Assembly: GCA_028284445.1 (NCBI GenBank) | Contig: JANQRS010000067.1 | Coordinates: 24,809 to 88,808 of the forward strand | Source of the DNA: Calditrichia bacterium | GTDB lineage: Bacteria > Calditrichota > Calditrichia > RBG-13-44-9 > J075 | Reading direction: 5' to 3' | Length of the DNA: 64,000 nucleotides | In this document: one piece after another, positions 33,926 through 43,773 of the stretch | How the letters are laid out: each line of letters opens with the position of its first letter | How positions within the stretch are numbered: position 1 is the stretch's first letter | Notes under the pieces: generated by a model | Seen by the model: the letters and a program-made list of their open reading frames with translations, nothing else | Database searches by the model: none | Told to the model about the DNA's origin: nothing | Made by a program: the position numbers and the translations under genes

Positions 33926-34966
33926 TTAAACACGTTGCGCAAACTGCCGTGCGGCGCCAACAAGAATTTGAGCAGAAATACCAAAATGCTTCATCCGTTG
34001 ATCCTTGGTGGAACCGTCGACGAAACGTTTGTAAAGCTGCTGTGAAATGACCGCCAGCTTCAGAAATGACAAGGACTCATACCAGGATAATGCAGAGAGA
34101 TCGAAGCCTGAACGGTCACGGTATTGGTCAATCAACCACTGTTTGTCAGGAAAATCTCCCTTGACCAAAATTGGCAGTTTGTCGAAACCGGCAATCCGTT
34201 GATCCGGCCAATAGCTCAAGGTCATGCCCAAATCTGCCAGAGGATCACCGATTGTGGTCATATCCCAATCAAACAAGGCGCTGACCTCATCCGGATTTTC
34301 CGGCTGAAATTGGCAGTTGTCGAATTTGATGTCGTTATGCACAATCGAGACCGCCTGCGGAACGGGGATTGCCCCTTGCAGAATGGCCAGTGTTTCATCG
34401 ACGGCGGGAACATCTTCGGTTTTGGAAAGATGCCAGCGCTTTCCCCATCCTGCCAATTGACGTTCCAGGAAGCCTTCCGGCTTGCCCAAATCCGACAGAC
34501 CGGCAGCTGCCACATCAACCCTATGCAAATCTGCCTCAGCGCGAATCATCGCTTGGCTCAGTCGTTCTTCGACATTGTCAAAGCCAGCCAGGTCACGAGG
34601 GACGCCGGTGCGAACAACAATACCTTGCTTGCGCTCCATCAACACGAAATGGGCGCCGATGATTTCCGGATTGTCGCAGTAGAGAAAGGCGCGTGGCGCT
34701 TGTGGAAAATACGCATAGAGCCGGGAAAGCACATTGTATTCGCGCTTCATGTCATGAGCGCCGGGCGCGATCTTGCCGAATGGGGGTCGCCTCAATACGT
34801 ATTCCGAATTACCAAAGGTAATCAGGTAGGTGAGATTGGCATGTCCGCCATGAAATTGTGCAACGGACATGTCGCCGTCCAGTTCCGGGAGTTCTTCGCG
34901 CAGATAGCTTTGCAGCTTCGCCCAATCGAGGGCTTCACCCGTGCGAATTTCGTCTGCGTGATCCAT
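33926..34966 (-). CDS. APH-type phosphotransferase family protein (ACAD10/11 N-domain-like)
   Basis: 346 residues from ATG 34966; the frame runs 61 codons further upstream but that part is not protein-like. Kinase-like motifs: FHGGHANLTYLI (nucleotide loop), YVLRRPPFGKIAPGAHDMKREY (typical of the acyl-CoA-dehydrogenase-linked subgroup), VHNDIKFDNCQF (Brenner motif, catalytic Asp) and LFDWDMTTIGDPLADLG (metal-binding Asp). In that subgroup the enzymes phosphorylate 4-hydroxyacyl-CoAs or similar compounds. No acyl-CoA dehydrogenase is adjacent, so the substrate is open. Confidence 0.85.
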   Translation of the reverse strand: MDHADEIRTGEALDWAKLQSYLREELPELDGDMSVAQFHGGHANLTYLITFGNSEYVLRRPPFGKIAPGAHDMKREYNVLSRLYAYFPQAPRAFLYCDNPEIIGAHFVLMERKQGIVVRTGVPRDLAGFDNVEERLSQAMIRAEADLHRVDVAAAGLSDLGKPEGFLERQLAGWGKRWHLSKTEDVPAVDETLAILQGAIPVPQAVSIVHNDIKFDNCQFQPENPDEVSALFDWDMTTIGDPLADLGMTLSYWPDQRIAGFDKLPILVKGDFPDKQWLIDQYRDRSGFDLSALSWYESLSFLKLAVISQQLYKRFVDGSTKDQRMKHFGISAQILVGAARQFAQRV

Positions 34967-35108
34967 GCCCAATATTAGGAATTTTGCGCGAGAAGTGCAA
35001 TGTAGGTGTGTTGGTTTTTCATTGCTATAATGTGAACGGAGAAGTTTAACGCAGACATCCCCCTCATTCCCCCTTCGAAGGGGATACAGGGAGATGTCTC
35101 TGAAAAAC

Positions 35109-35146
35109 GCACAAATCCCTACCGCTGATGCGGAAGGGATTTGTGC
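35109..35146 (-). terminator. Rho-independent terminator of the AhpD-like gene
   Basis: GCACAAATCCCT (35109-35120) and AGGGATTTGTGC (35135-35146) form a perfect 12-bp stem with a 14-base loop. On the minus strand the hairpin is followed by GTTTTTC. It is 27 bases after the stop of the gene ending at 35173. Confidence 0.85.
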
Positions 35147-35172
35147 CATTGAAAAATGTCAGAGACAACCAC

Positions 35173-35724
35173 TTACGCATTAACTGTGTCCAGCGGTTGC
35201 GCTTCCGGAAAATCGATCGGAATGCCGGTCAGGCGGCCAACGATATTGGTGAAGAATTTATCGGCAACCAGGGCTGTCAGATCGATCAGTGCTTTTTCAT
35301 CATAGCCAAGCTCAAAGAAGGCTGACAACAATTCCGGATCAGCTTGTCCGCGATTCTCAGTGATCGAGATAGCCAAACGGCTCAACACGCGCAGTTTTTC
35401 ATCTTCGATAGATCCATCGCGAAGAGCAATGGTTTCTTCTTCGCTGAATCCATTCATTTTGCCAAGCGTTGTGTGGGCAGCGACGCAGTATCCGCAGCCA
35501 TTGGTTTCTGATACTGCCAGCGATACCGCTTCACGCTCTTTGGCATTGAAGCTACCGTTCGCCTGCGCGCCACTGAATGCCAGGTATGATGAGAGGGCAT
35601 TCGACGAGTGACCGATCGTTGCGTACAAGTTCGGGACGGTGCCCAATTTCTTGTTCAGGTCATCAAAGATTTCTTGAGATTTGCTGTCTACTTGATCACG
35701 GGTTGGGACTTGAATCTTGCTCAT
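35173..35724 (-). CDS. Carboxymuconolactone decarboxylase / AhpD-like protein
   Basis: 183 residues from ATG 35724, seven bases after AAGGAG. The family core is present: KEREAVSLAVSETNGCGYCVAAHT with the CXXC redox pair and the downstream His, followed by two helices. Such proteins act as peroxidase or alkylhydroperoxidase-like disulfide enzymes; many form hexamers. It is upstream of a terminator and 98 bases downstream of the AraC regulator's stop on the same strand, so it could be controlled by that regulator. Confidence 0.9.
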   Translation of the reverse strand: MSKIQVPTRDQVDSKSQEIFDDLNKKLGTVPNLYATIGHSSNALSSYLAFSGAQANGSFNAKEREAVSLAVSETNGCGYCVAAHTTLGKMNGFSEEETIALRDGSIEDEKLRVLSRLAISITENRGQADPELLSAFFELGYDEKALIDLTALVADKFFTNIVGRLTGIPIDFPEAQPLDTVNA

Positions 35725-35822
35725 TATTAGCTCCTTCATATTGGGTTCATGTTTAAATCGACGCTTACATGATAAGCAGTTCTTGCCTGCTTGCCCATAG
35801 ACAGAAGGCGCTACCAGATGGA

Positions 35823-36707
35823 CTATTTTCCCTGCTCCAGATAATGAGCTCTAATATGTTCCGGGGAAACGCCGGTATATTTCTTAAACATGCGGCTAAA
35901 GTAGAAGGGATCTTCGTATCCCAGCTCCCAGGCGATTTCTTTGACAAGCTTGTCCGTCATATAGAGTTCGCGCTTGGCTTCAATAATGACCCTGTCCTGG
36001 ATCAAGGTGGTGAGCGTGAGGTCAAATTGCTCCTTAACCAGCTTGCCGAGGGCTTTTGCAGAAATATTTAGCAAAGCGGCATAGTCAGCGGGGGATTTTT
36101 TGCTGCGGAACTGCGTTTCGATCAAATCTGTGAGTTCTTTTATCAATACATGGCGCTTTTCCGATGGTGCTTCCGGCATGGTGTCTGTTAACTGTGTCTT
36201 CTTAATCCGCGTTGCGTGGATGAGGAAGACCTTTAGATAGGAGAGGAGCAGTTCGCGATTGAGATTATCATCTTCGGCGAGTTCAGTGCGCAGGTCGGTA
36301 AATGCCCGCTGAAGCTTGTCCTGATTCACTGTCTCGAGATCAATCATTGGCCGGTCGTAAATGTTGCTGAATAATACGCCGTTGCAGGAAATTTCTTCCC
36401 GGTGCCGTTCAAGGCAATAGAAATCTCCCGAAAAGTGAATGCTGACACCTTTCAGGCCCTTTCCTTCGGTAAAAAGGAAGGGTTGATAAGGTGAAAAGAA
36501 GAGCAGCGCAGGCGCTTGAAAGGCGTGCTCGCGAAATTCATACTTGACCCGCCCGGCGCCTTCCTGTATCCAGAGGATGGAATAGTAGCGGCTGCGCTCG
36601 ACCTTGCGAAAACACAGTTCGCCCAGAGGCTTGATTTTCAGGTCGAAGTTATTGTCCAGTTTTGCCGGTAAGATTAGGGCCTGTTCATCGTTCGAAAATA
36701 TACTCAT
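35823..36707 (-). CDS. AraC-family transcriptional regulator
   Basis: 294 residues from ATG 36707 (a TTG three codons earlier is possible). The N-terminal half is a cupin-like sensing domain (SILWIQEGAGRVKYEFRE, FFSPYQPFLFTEG). The C-terminal 100 residues hold two helix-turn-helix motifs (SPADYAALLNISAKALGKLV and VKEIAWELGYEDPFYFSRMFKKYTGVSPEHIR), the AraC signature. The co-oriented AhpD-like gene directly downstream is a plausible target; the ligand is unknown. Confidence 0.93.
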   Translation of the reverse strand: MSIFSNDEQALILPAKLDNNFDLKIKPLGELCFRKVERSRYYSILWIQEGAGRVKYEFREHAFQAPALLFFSPYQPFLFTEGKGLKGVSIHFSGDFYCLERHREEISCNGVLFSNIYDRPMIDLETVNQDKLQRAFTDLRTELAEDDNLNRELLLSYLKVFLIHATRIKKTQLTDTMPEAPSEKRHVLIKELTDLIETQFRSKKSPADYAALLNISAKALGKLVKEQFDLTLTTLIQDRVIIEAKRELYMTDKLVKEIAWELGYEDPFYFSRMFKKYTGVSPEHIRAHYLEQGK

Positions 36708-36785
36708 GGCAATCAAGATTCCTGATTTAGCTCTCAGGAATTTTGATTCGGATTTCCGGGAAAGGATACAGAATTGCCGAAAAAA

Positions 36786-39700
36786 CTAGCGCGCCAGGAT
36801 CATTTTTTCGCTTCGGATCAGGTTGTCGCTCTGCAAGCGATAGAAATATACCCCGCTGCTTGCTTTCTTGCCATTCTTACCGCGTCCATCCCAAAAGGCG
36901 GTATGCATGCCTGCAGCCTGAACCTGATTGACCAAAAGCCGCACCTGCTGCCCAAGAGCATTGTAGATGCCCAGGGTGACATGTCCCCGCTTCGGAATCT
37001 GATACATTATGGCGGTTTGCGGATTAAATGGATTCGGATAGTTCTGGTGCAAGGCAAAGGCGTCTGCTGTTACTTCAGGCACATGAATATTGGTCATGAT
37101 GCCCTGCCCTTCTGTGGCGGTATAGAATTCATTGACGGCTAATCCTGTGGCAATCTCTACCTGGCCGCTCGGCCAGCGAATAATCAGCGAATCGATTTGT
37201 GTGGCGTCATTTAGACCAAACGCTGCCTGAAAGCTGCTCTGACTGTGAAAAGCGGTCTGCGAGCTGATTTCGCGCATTTGCCGGGATGGACCGCCGTCAA
37301 TATGCGCCTGCAACTCAATACGTGTGCCGATGGCCGAAGTGTTGGAGGTGGTACCGATGCAGCGTATGTTCACCCAATTATTGTCATTACCGACATTTTG
37401 CAGCAGGACATTGTCGCGCACATCGTCTATCAGAAAGAGATCGAGGTCCCCATCACGGTCATAGTCTCCCATCACTGCCCCGCGCATGCCGGTCGTTCTC
37501 AAAAGCCCTAGTTCCACTTTTTCAAACTGGCCATGTCCGTTGTTGAAAAACAGGCTGGAAAATGAGTTGCCGCAAACCAGCAGATCCAGGTCGCCGTCGT
37601 TATCCATATCACCAAAACTATGCGAGAAAGTGGAAATCTCTTCCAGCACCACCGGGTCGTTTTTCACAGCGACAAAGAAACCGCTGCCGGTATTTCGATA
37701 CAGGCGATTGGGATCGCTGCCAAAACCGCCGGCAAACAAATCGAGATCGCCGTCATTGTCGATGTCGTTCCAACTGGCGCTTGTTGTGAAAAAGACGTCC
37801 GTTGCGACCACGCTGTTCAAGACCTTCTCAAAGGTCCAATCACCATTGTTTTTGTAGAGGCCGTTGTTCTCGGCTTGGGCAACCAGCAGGTCCTGAAAAC
37901 CATCATTGTTATAATCACCCCAGGCAAGGCCGTATGAAAACGCCTGATCGGTAACAATGCTGCCGCTGGTGATGCGCACAAACGCGTTGTTACCGTCGTT
38001 GCGATACATGGCGTTTGTGGCGAAGTCGGAGGCCTGGCTGATAAAGATGTCGAGATCGCCGTCGTTTTCGACATCGACCCAGCTGCCCATTCGCCAGGCA
38101 CCGGGAGAACTGGTGAGGTCACTGCTTACAAAAATCCGCTCAAATTCAGTGCCGGTGCCGCGGTAGAGATAGTTCGCTTCTGAGCTGTTGACAAGCAGGA
38201 CATCATAAATGCCGTCGTTGTTGTAGTCGCCCCAGGCGCTGCTGCGCTGAAAACTGATGTCCGATGTCAGTGCGCCGGCGCTGGTTTCCTCGAAGGTGCC
38301 GTTGCCAAGGTTCTTGTAAAGAAGGTTCTGCCCGCCACCGTCACCGATGTAGAGGTCGAGCGTTTCATTGTTGTCATAATCAATCCAGTTGGCGCTATAT
38401 GATGAACCATTTGGATTTCCGATGCCGGCAGTGAGTTCCTGACTCCAAAAACCACCGTCCTCACAACCGGAGTTTGAGAATAGAAACACTTCATGGCTTG
38501 CCACAGTTGAGCGCTCGTCGGAAACATCCGCAGTCCAGCGGCAGTAGGTCTTGTCTGCGAAGGTTGCGGCGCTGAGCGTAATGGTGGTATCGCTTGTTGT
38601 GATCAACGTATCGCCGTTAACGCCGGTCAAAATCAGCTGATAAGTGAGCGGAGCGTTTTCCGGGTCGCTTGCAGCATGCCAGCGAAAGGTGACATCACTG
38701 CTTCCATCTGCAATTGTGCCGGTGCCTGGTTCCAGGAGCCGGAAAGAGGATGGGGGTGTATTGAAGCCCTCGCCTTGAACGACCGTCAACTCCTGATTAA
38801 CGTCCACATTATAGTATCTGTCCACAACCCCGCCGGGCCAACGTATGATCAAGGTATCGACCTTTATCGCTCCGGCCAGGCCAAAATGAACGCCAAGGTC
38901 CAGGTTTTGTGAACAAAAGCCATCACCGGCAGCGACCTCGCGAATTTGATGCAAGGTGCCGATATATACCTCCACCCGTGAGCTGATGCCGTGATAGTTG
39001 CCGCCCGTGCCGCGGGTTTCGACCTTCAGCCAATTGTTGCTGCCGCCGTCATTATACCAGAGCTGATTCCCGAGAAAATCCGGCAGAAAGATGTCGATCC
39101 ATCCGTCGTTATTCATGTCTGCAACCGCCACAGCCTGGGTCCGGATACCGGATAAACCGGCGACCGAAGCGATATCAGTAAAAGTGCCATTGCGATTATT
39201 GCGGTAAAGCCGAGACGCCTGGCTGGTATTTGCCACATAGATATCGATCCATCCGTCGTTGTCGAAATCAGCTGCAGACACCCCGAAGCTGTCCTCGGTA
39301 TCCTGCCCGTCAACGTTGGCCGCGATGCTGACGTTAGTAAACGTACCGTTATTATTATTTCGATAGAGTCGATTTGTCGCGGGGCGGGGGAGATGGGCGG
39401 TGTTGACCGTGTAAAGGTCGAGGTCGCCGTCGTTGTCGTAGTCAAGCCAGACCGTACCCCAGCTTGCCAGGGAATCGTTGACACCGGCAATGACGTTGAC
39501 ATCGGTAAACGTTTCGTCGCCGTTATTGCGGAGCAGATGTTTGATCGAATTCAGCGGATCAATATTACAGGTAGCGATAAAGATATCCGGATATCCGTCG
39601 TTGTTGTAGTCGCCCCAACTGGTGCCGTACGAATTGCCCACTGCTTCAACACCGGCAGACAGGCTGATGTCCTCAAATTGATCGTTTCCGATGTTCTTGA

Positions 39701-40184
39701 AGAGCTGATTTTCACCAAGATCATTATTCACATATAGGTCCAGCAGGCCGTCGTTATTGAAGTCGGCCCAGGCTGCCCCCTGTGCCGGTGCACGGACAAG
39801 CAGATTGGCCTGAGCGTTGAAAAGCGTAAAGGTTTGATCGCGATTGTTGCGATAAAGGCGGCTGTCAGCGGCAAGATCTTCGAAGAGAATGTCCGGATAA
39901 CCGTCATTATTATAATCACCAAAGGCTGCTCCGAATACAGCTTCGCCTTCGATAATCTCAGTAGATACGAGAATATCAACGTAGCCGCTGCCGGTGTTCA
40001 GGTAAATTCGGCCGGGATGATAAAGATCAACAAGGCCATCATTATTGAAATCGACCGCGCTGGCGCCAATAGCACCGTTGCTCGTAACCGGATCAAGCAA
40101 ATCCGATCTGTCGCTGAATGTTTGCGGAATGCCAAATTGAGGAAATAGGGTCACTGCAAGGAAAACAAGCATGAATCTCTTCAT
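36786..40184 (-). CDS. Large secreted FG-GAP/VCBS protein with two ASPIC/UnbV domains and T9SS sorting domain
   Basis: 1132 residues with a signal peptide (about 1-20). Two similar halves each have many calcium-binding FG-GAP motifs (DYNNDGYPDI, DFDNDGWIDI) building a beta-propeller, followed by an ASPIC/UnbV domain (about 385-470 with IIRWPGGVVDRYY, and about 955-1035 with IIRWPSGQVEI). A fibronectin/Ig-like domain (about 480-570) separates them. The C-terminal T9SS type A domain starts at NYPNPFNPQTAI. AGAGGG precedes the ATG. Likely an adhesive or carbohydrate-binding surface protein; ligand unknown. Confidence 0.92.
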   Translation of the reverse strand: MKRFMLVFLAVTLFPQFGIPQTFSDRSDLLDPVTSNGAIGASAVDFNNDGLVDLYHPGRIYLNTGSGYVDILVSTEIIEGEAVFGAAFGDYNNDGYPDILFEDLAADSRLYRNNRDQTFTLFNAQANLLVRAPAQGAAWADFNNDGLLDLYVNNDLGENQLFKNIGNDQFEDISLSAGVEAVGNSYGTSWGDYNNDGYPDIFIATCNIDPLNSIKHLLRNNGDETFTDVNVIAGVNDSLASWGTVWLDYDNDGDLDLYTVNTAHLPRPATNRLYRNNNNGTFTNVSIAANVDGQDTEDSFGVSAADFDNDGWIDIYVANTSQASRLYRNNRNGTFTDIASVAGLSGIRTQAVAVADMNNDGWIDIFLPDFLGNQLWYNDGGSNNWLKVETRGTGGNYHGISSRVEVYIGTLHQIREVAAGDGFCSQNLDLGVHFGLAGAIKVDTLIIRWPGGVVDRYYNVDVNQELTVVQGEGFNTPPSSFRLLEPGTGTIADGSSDVTFRWHAASDPENAPLTYQLILTGVNGDTLITTSDTTITLSAATFADKTYCRWTADVSDERSTVASHEVFLFSNSGCEDGGFWSQELTAGIGNPNGSSYSANWIDYDNNETLDLYIGDGGGQNLLYKNLGNGTFEETSAGALTSDISFQRSSAWGDYNNDGIYDVLLVNSSEANYLYRGTGTEFERIFVSSDLTSSPGAWRMGSWVDVENDGDLDIFISQASDFATNAMYRNDGNNAFVRITSGSIVTDQAFSYGLAWGDYNNDGFQDLLVAQAENNGLYKNNGDWTFEKVLNSVVATDVFFTTSASWNDIDNDGDLDLFAGGFGSDPNRLYRNTGSGFFVAVKNDPVVLEEISTFSHSFGDMDNDGDLDLLVCGNSFSSLFFNNGHGQFEKVELGLLRTTGMRGAVMGDYDRDGDLDLFLIDDVRDNVLLQNVGNDNNWVNIRCIGTTSNTSAIGTRIELQAHIDGGPSRQMREISSQTAFHSQSSFQAAFGLNDATQIDSLIIRWPSGQVEIATGLAVNEFYTATEGQGIMTNIHVPEVTADAFALHQNYPNPFNPQTAIMYQIPKRGHVTLGIYNALGQQVRLLVNQVQAAGMHTAFWDGRGKNGKKASSGVYFYRLQSDNLIRSEKMILAR

Positions 40185-40384
40185 AGATCTGCCCTCTTAC
40201 GGTTGACGCTGCGTTTGAGAAATATGTTTTTGGTGAGGGCTGCAATATGGTAAGGCCGTCCGGGCATGTCAATAACCCATACGGGGCAATTTTTGTCCAA
40301 TCAAGATCAGTGGCTTATGGAATGAATGAACATCGGCTGTCGAGGCCCTGTCATTTTTCGACAACAATATCGCAATCGGCGCGT

Positions 40385-41194
40385 ATGCCAATTATGATTC
40401 TCAATGAGACCATAGATGCCTTAAATCGACAACAGCGCTTTTTGCTGTTTCAACTAACTGGCTGGTTTGTGGTCGGTTTCACGCTTTTCGTTTCCGGGCT
40501 GGGTCATCAGTCAATTCTGGCATCGGCAACAAGAAATTCACTCTTTGCAGTTCTCGGTCTCGGCCTCAGTTATGGTCTTCGCTTTCTGTTCGGAGAAATA
40601 TGGAAGCGATTTCGATCGCCACTAATTAGCGGCATCTCGATTTTTGCGTTGTCTTACGCCTGCGGTTTGATTTCAGGGCTGATACTAAATCCAATTACAT
40701 TTTATGCTTTCCATGGCGGGCTAGGAAGCGAACCTTTGCGAGCGCTCTTCGCTGGGGTTTTGAATTTTGCATTTGTATTTACAATTTGGAGCTTGTGCTA
40801 CGTCGCCCTCAGCCAATTTGCTCGGCAACCAGCTGCTCAAACAGAAGGAGAACAACACTATCTGAAGCGGCTGTCGGTGGAGCAGAACAAGCACATATTT
40901 CCCTTGCCGGTTGAAAGCATTACCTATATTGAATCGGATAGTGACTATATCAAAATCCACGCAAACAATCGAACGTATTTGCAGCGCAAGACACTTCGGG
41001 AAATCGAAGCCAGCCTGGACCCGCAAATATTTCAGCGCATCCATCGCTCATGGATCATCAATGTCAATTTTGTTGAAGCGCTGAAACCACACCTCAATGG
41101 CGATTACTTTGTTATTCTCAAGGACAAGACACGGCTGAAGATGAGTCGAAATTACAAGCACGTACTTAAGACGCACTTTGGCAGCGGTGTTTAA
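40385..41194 (+). CDS. LytTR-type membrane transcriptional regulator
   Basis: About 269 residues. The frame is open from ATG 40247, but the first 46 residues are not protein-like, so I place the start at ATG 40385; ATG 40322 and 40394 are alternatives. Four hydrophobic helices (about 18-38, 46-66, 80-100, 118-140) form the sensor, followed by a LytTR DNA-binding domain (ITYIESDSDYIKIHANN, REIEASLDPQIFQRIHRSWIIN, LKMSRNYKHVLK). No histidine kinase is adjacent, as is common for membrane-LytTR one-component regulators. It is divergent from the large FG-GAP protein. Confidence 0.88.
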   Translation: MPIMILNETIDALNRQQRFLLFQLTGWFVVGFTLFVSGLGHQSILASATRNSLFAVLGLGLSYGLRFLFGEIWKRFRSPLISGISIFALSYACGLISGLILNPITFYAFHGGLGSEPLRALFAGVLNFAFVFTIWSLCYVALSQFARQPAAQTEGEQHYLKRLSVEQNKHIFPLPVESITYIESDSDYIKIHANNRTYLQRKTLREIEASLDPQIFQRIHRSWIINVNFVEALKPHLNGDYFVILKDKTRLKMSRNYKHVLKTHFGSGV

Positions 41195-41325
41195 AATTGT
41201 CAACCGTTTTATCCCGCTGATCTCTCCCTTAATCGCGTTCACATCTCGTTCCGCAGAAAAGCGGCGAACCTGATTTGATTCAGGCCTCCCGAGGATTTAT
41301 TTTTGCCCTAAAATGGAGACCGAGC

Positions 41326-42423
41326 ATGCGTTTTTTCTTCGCTTTAATGATTGGATTGGCTTCACTTTTGGCGGGCTGCGGATCAGACATCGATAGCGCT
41401 GATGACCTCATATCTGCCCATATGGCAGCCTTAGGAGGGCACGAGGCCTGGCAAGCAATTCACACAATCTCGAGCATTGGTACATATAAAGAAGCAGCCT
41501 TCGAACAGGTTCACCGTTTTGATCAAAGCCGCCCGAATTTCATTCGGATTACAACCAACTACGATGAAGCGACCGGGGATTTCGGCTATTGCGAGGGTTT
41601 TGACGGCGGCGCCTGGGAATATAGCTTTAAAATACCGGTACGTGTCATTGGCGAACCGGCCAGGGCCTTGAAAAATGCCTCGCAATTTGAGCCTTCTTAT
41701 ATCGATTATCGTCGCAAGGGTTTTCAGGCCAGGTTTCGCGGGAGAACACAAATCAAGGAGGAAGAGGTGTATCATTTGCAGATTATCCGGGAACGCGGCG
41801 CGGTGGATAATTTTTTCTTTGATGTAGAGTCGTTGATGTCTTCGATTGATCTTGGTCGCGCGCCATTTCATGGCGAAGGGGCGATCATAGAAATCTTCGA
41901 GAAACGATCGGAATATCGCCCTGTCGCCGGGGTGATGATGCCTCATAAGATTGAACAGATATCAGGGGAGGATACCCTGGCAAGGCTGACATGGCAGAAG
42001 ATTGAGGTGAATCAGACGCTTCCTGAGAACTGGTTCTCGCCGCCCTTGTCGGCGGAACAGAAGCAGTTTAAGCGCTTTCGAAGTGATATATTAGCGGGAG
42101 ACTTGCAGGATTGGCGAGGGAATTATGATGGATACCAAAAAACGGCACTGGGGAACTTGCATCAAAGACTGGAGAATGAACTGAATACATTTGGTTATGA
42201 GCTCATCAGTCATAAGAGATATGCTGACGCGATTCAAATTTTTCAATTGGCGTTGTCAAAATATCCCGGTTCCGCGAATCTCTATGATAGTCTCGGTGAA
42301 GCCTACTTGCTGCATCAGGATACACTCAATGCCGTAAAAAATTATCGCAGGTCGATAGAATTGGATGGTGATAATCAACATGCAGTGGATATATTATCTC
42401 AAATAGCTGCTTCGCAAAATTGA
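41326..42423 (+). CDS. Lipoprotein with a LolA/OMP-like domain and C-terminal TPR
   Basis: 365 residues from ATG 41326 (GGAGA six bases upstream; 17 codons of upstream frame excluded). Lipobox LLAGC gives Cys 18. The middle (about 30-250) has beta-strands similar to periplasmic outer-membrane lipoprotein carrier/sorting proteins (SFKIPVRVIGEPARA, RPVAGVMMPHKIEQISGED). The end has two TPR-like helix pairs (YADAIQIFQLALSKYPGSANLYDSLGEAYL, AVKNYRRSIELDGDNQHA). Function unproven; it might bind lipids. Confidence 0.7.
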   Translation: MRFFFALMIGLASLLAGCGSDIDSADDLISAHMAALGGHEAWQAIHTISSIGTYKEAAFEQVHRFDQSRPNFIRITTNYDEATGDFGYCEGFDGGAWEYSFKIPVRVIGEPARALKNASQFEPSYIDYRRKGFQARFRGRTQIKEEEVYHLQIIRERGAVDNFFFDVESLMSSIDLGRAPFHGEGAIIEIFEKRSEYRPVAGVMMPHKIEQISGEDTLARLTWQKIEVNQTLPENWFSPPLSAEQKQFKRFRSDILAGDLQDWRGNYDGYQKTALGNLHQRLENELNTFGYELISHKRYADAIQIFQLALSKYPGSANLYDSLGEAYLLHQDTLNAVKNYRRSIELDGDNQHAVDILSQIAASQN

Positions 42424-42441
42424 TTACGGAGAAAATGTTCT

Positions 42442-42948
42442 TTGGAGATAGTTGCCCAAACATTAACTGCGCTTGATTACGCTCCTTATGGTCATGTCCT
42501 GTCCGCAAAAGAAGGTGGTGAATCGCAGCCGGCCAATCGCGGCACTGCAGAGATGTTTCAGCACCTCACACAGGTGCAAAACCTGCGGCCAGGCAAGGCA
42601 CGGGAGAATTGGAAGATCTATCGATGTCAGCCAAACCTGGAGCGGCCGGTTCAGATTTTGGAGCTGGAGAAACATCCATTTTCGACCCAGCTATTTGCCC
42701 CCATCGGCAGGGCGGGGCGTTACCTTGTTGCAGTTGCCCGTGGTGAAAATGAACCGGATTTGACAACGCTGAAGGCCTTTGTGACTTCCAATCAACAGAT
42801 CATCACATATCATCCCGGTATCTGGCATCTGCCGATGACGGTTCTCGATGGCGAGAGTGATATGCTCTCGCTTGTCTACGAAGATGGTTCGGATGACGAC
42901 TGCGTCATTTGGGCCGCTGAGAGACGACTTGAGGTCGTTGTAAGCTAA
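42442..42948 (+). CDS. allA: Ureidoglycolate lyase
   Basis: 168 residues from TTG 42442, with GGAGAA eight bases upstream and no ATG nearby. The cupin-like fold blocks of the family are visible: ALDYAPYGHVL at the start, ILELEKHPFSTQLFAPIG, YLVAVARG and ITYHPGIWHLPMTVL. The enzyme cleaves ureidoglycolate to glyoxylate and urea at the end of purine/allantoin breakdown. The other allantoin genes are not in this window. It starts 18 bases after the preceding lipoprotein gene, so they may be co-transcribed. Confidence 0.88.
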   Translation: MEIVAQTLTALDYAPYGHVLSAKEGGESQPANRGTAEMFQHLTQVQNLRPGKARENWKIYRCQPNLERPVQILELEKHPFSTQLFAPIGRAGRYLVAVARGENEPDLTTLKAFVTSNQQIITYHPGIWHLPMTVLDGESDMLSLVYEDGSDDDCVIWAAERRLEVVVS

Positions 42949-42987
42949 TTGTGAACCCAAAACGCAAAGGGTATGGTGCTGAACGGA

Positions 42988-43770
42988 CTAATGTGACCCA
43001 AGCCGGATACCAATATTGACGTTTGTAAAGATGCCTGAATAGTCGAAGGAAATATCTTCGCGATCCTCATTTCGAAGAACACCTCGCCCGATCAGCGCGT
43101 CGTTTTCTGTGACCGAGCCTTCCATTGAAGGTACTTTCGCAAAGCGATAGCCTGCGCGCAGTTCCAGAAAGTATCGAGAGAAATACCGCTTGATCCCGCC
43201 GAAGGGTGCAAATGTCAACCACAGGTTACTTACATCGATAATCAGATTGTTGTTGGGTACCCCGATCGTTTGGTCGAACTGTATATCCTGTACGAAGTTG
43301 GCGCGAGCCATTGCCATACCGGTATCGAAGCCGAATGTCGGTTTTATTGGGTTTGGGCTGTCTTTTTCCCAGCGCATGGTGATTTGCATGGTATGCAGTG
43401 AAAACCTTGAGGTAACGTCAAGCGTGCCAAATTGATCTTCATATAACGACAATGCCCTGGTCTTCATCCAGCTATATTCAACCCCGAAGAGAACCTGTGG
43501 TATAAGATGTATCAATACACCGGCGTTGAGGTTCAAATTCGCAGGGTATTTCCGCTGTGTCTCCAACGGCACGCCGTTTGATTGCGCAAAATCTACAAAA
43601 TCATCGTATATCAATTCGGCCTCTCCAATGGCAAATGTCGAAATGCCACCACCGGCGTATACTTGAAACAAGGTTCGTTTCTGCGAGTATTGATCTGAAT
43701 AGCTCTGGGCCGGGGCATGGCCAATTCCCACTAACAGGAAAATAATGATCGTTGTGATGGTTGCTTGCAT
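42988..43770 (-). CDS. Outer-membrane beta-barrel protein (OmpA-like barrel size)
   Basis: 260 residues; signal peptide cleaved after APAQS. The chain alternates hydrophobic and aromatic residues in about 8-10 strand-like segments (LFQVYAGGGISTFAIGE, VLFGVEYSWMKTRAL, FLELRAGYRFAK) and ends in a strand (VNIGIRLGSH). The ATG is 3 bases after the upstream lipoprotein stop, with GAGGAA in front, so the two are one operon and probably form an envelope pair. Confidence 0.75.
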   Translation of the reverse strand: MQATITTIIIFLLVGIGHAPAQSYSDQYSQKRTLFQVYAGGGISTFAIGEAELIYDDFVDFAQSNGVPLETQRKYPANLNLNAGVLIHLIPQVLFGVEYSWMKTRALSLYEDQFGTLDVTSRFSLHTMQITMRWEKDSPNPIKPTFGFDTGMAMARANFVQDIQFDQTIGVPNNNLIIDVSNLWLTFAPFGGIKRYFSRYFLELRAGYRFAKVPSMEGSVTENDALIGRGVLRNEDREDISFDYSGIFTNVNIGIRLGSH

Positions 43771-43773
43771 AGC

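Noticed and set aside
34124..34978. 284-codon plus frame opposite the phosphotransferase gene
   Set aside because: The minus strand carries complete kinase motifs; the plus frame has none.
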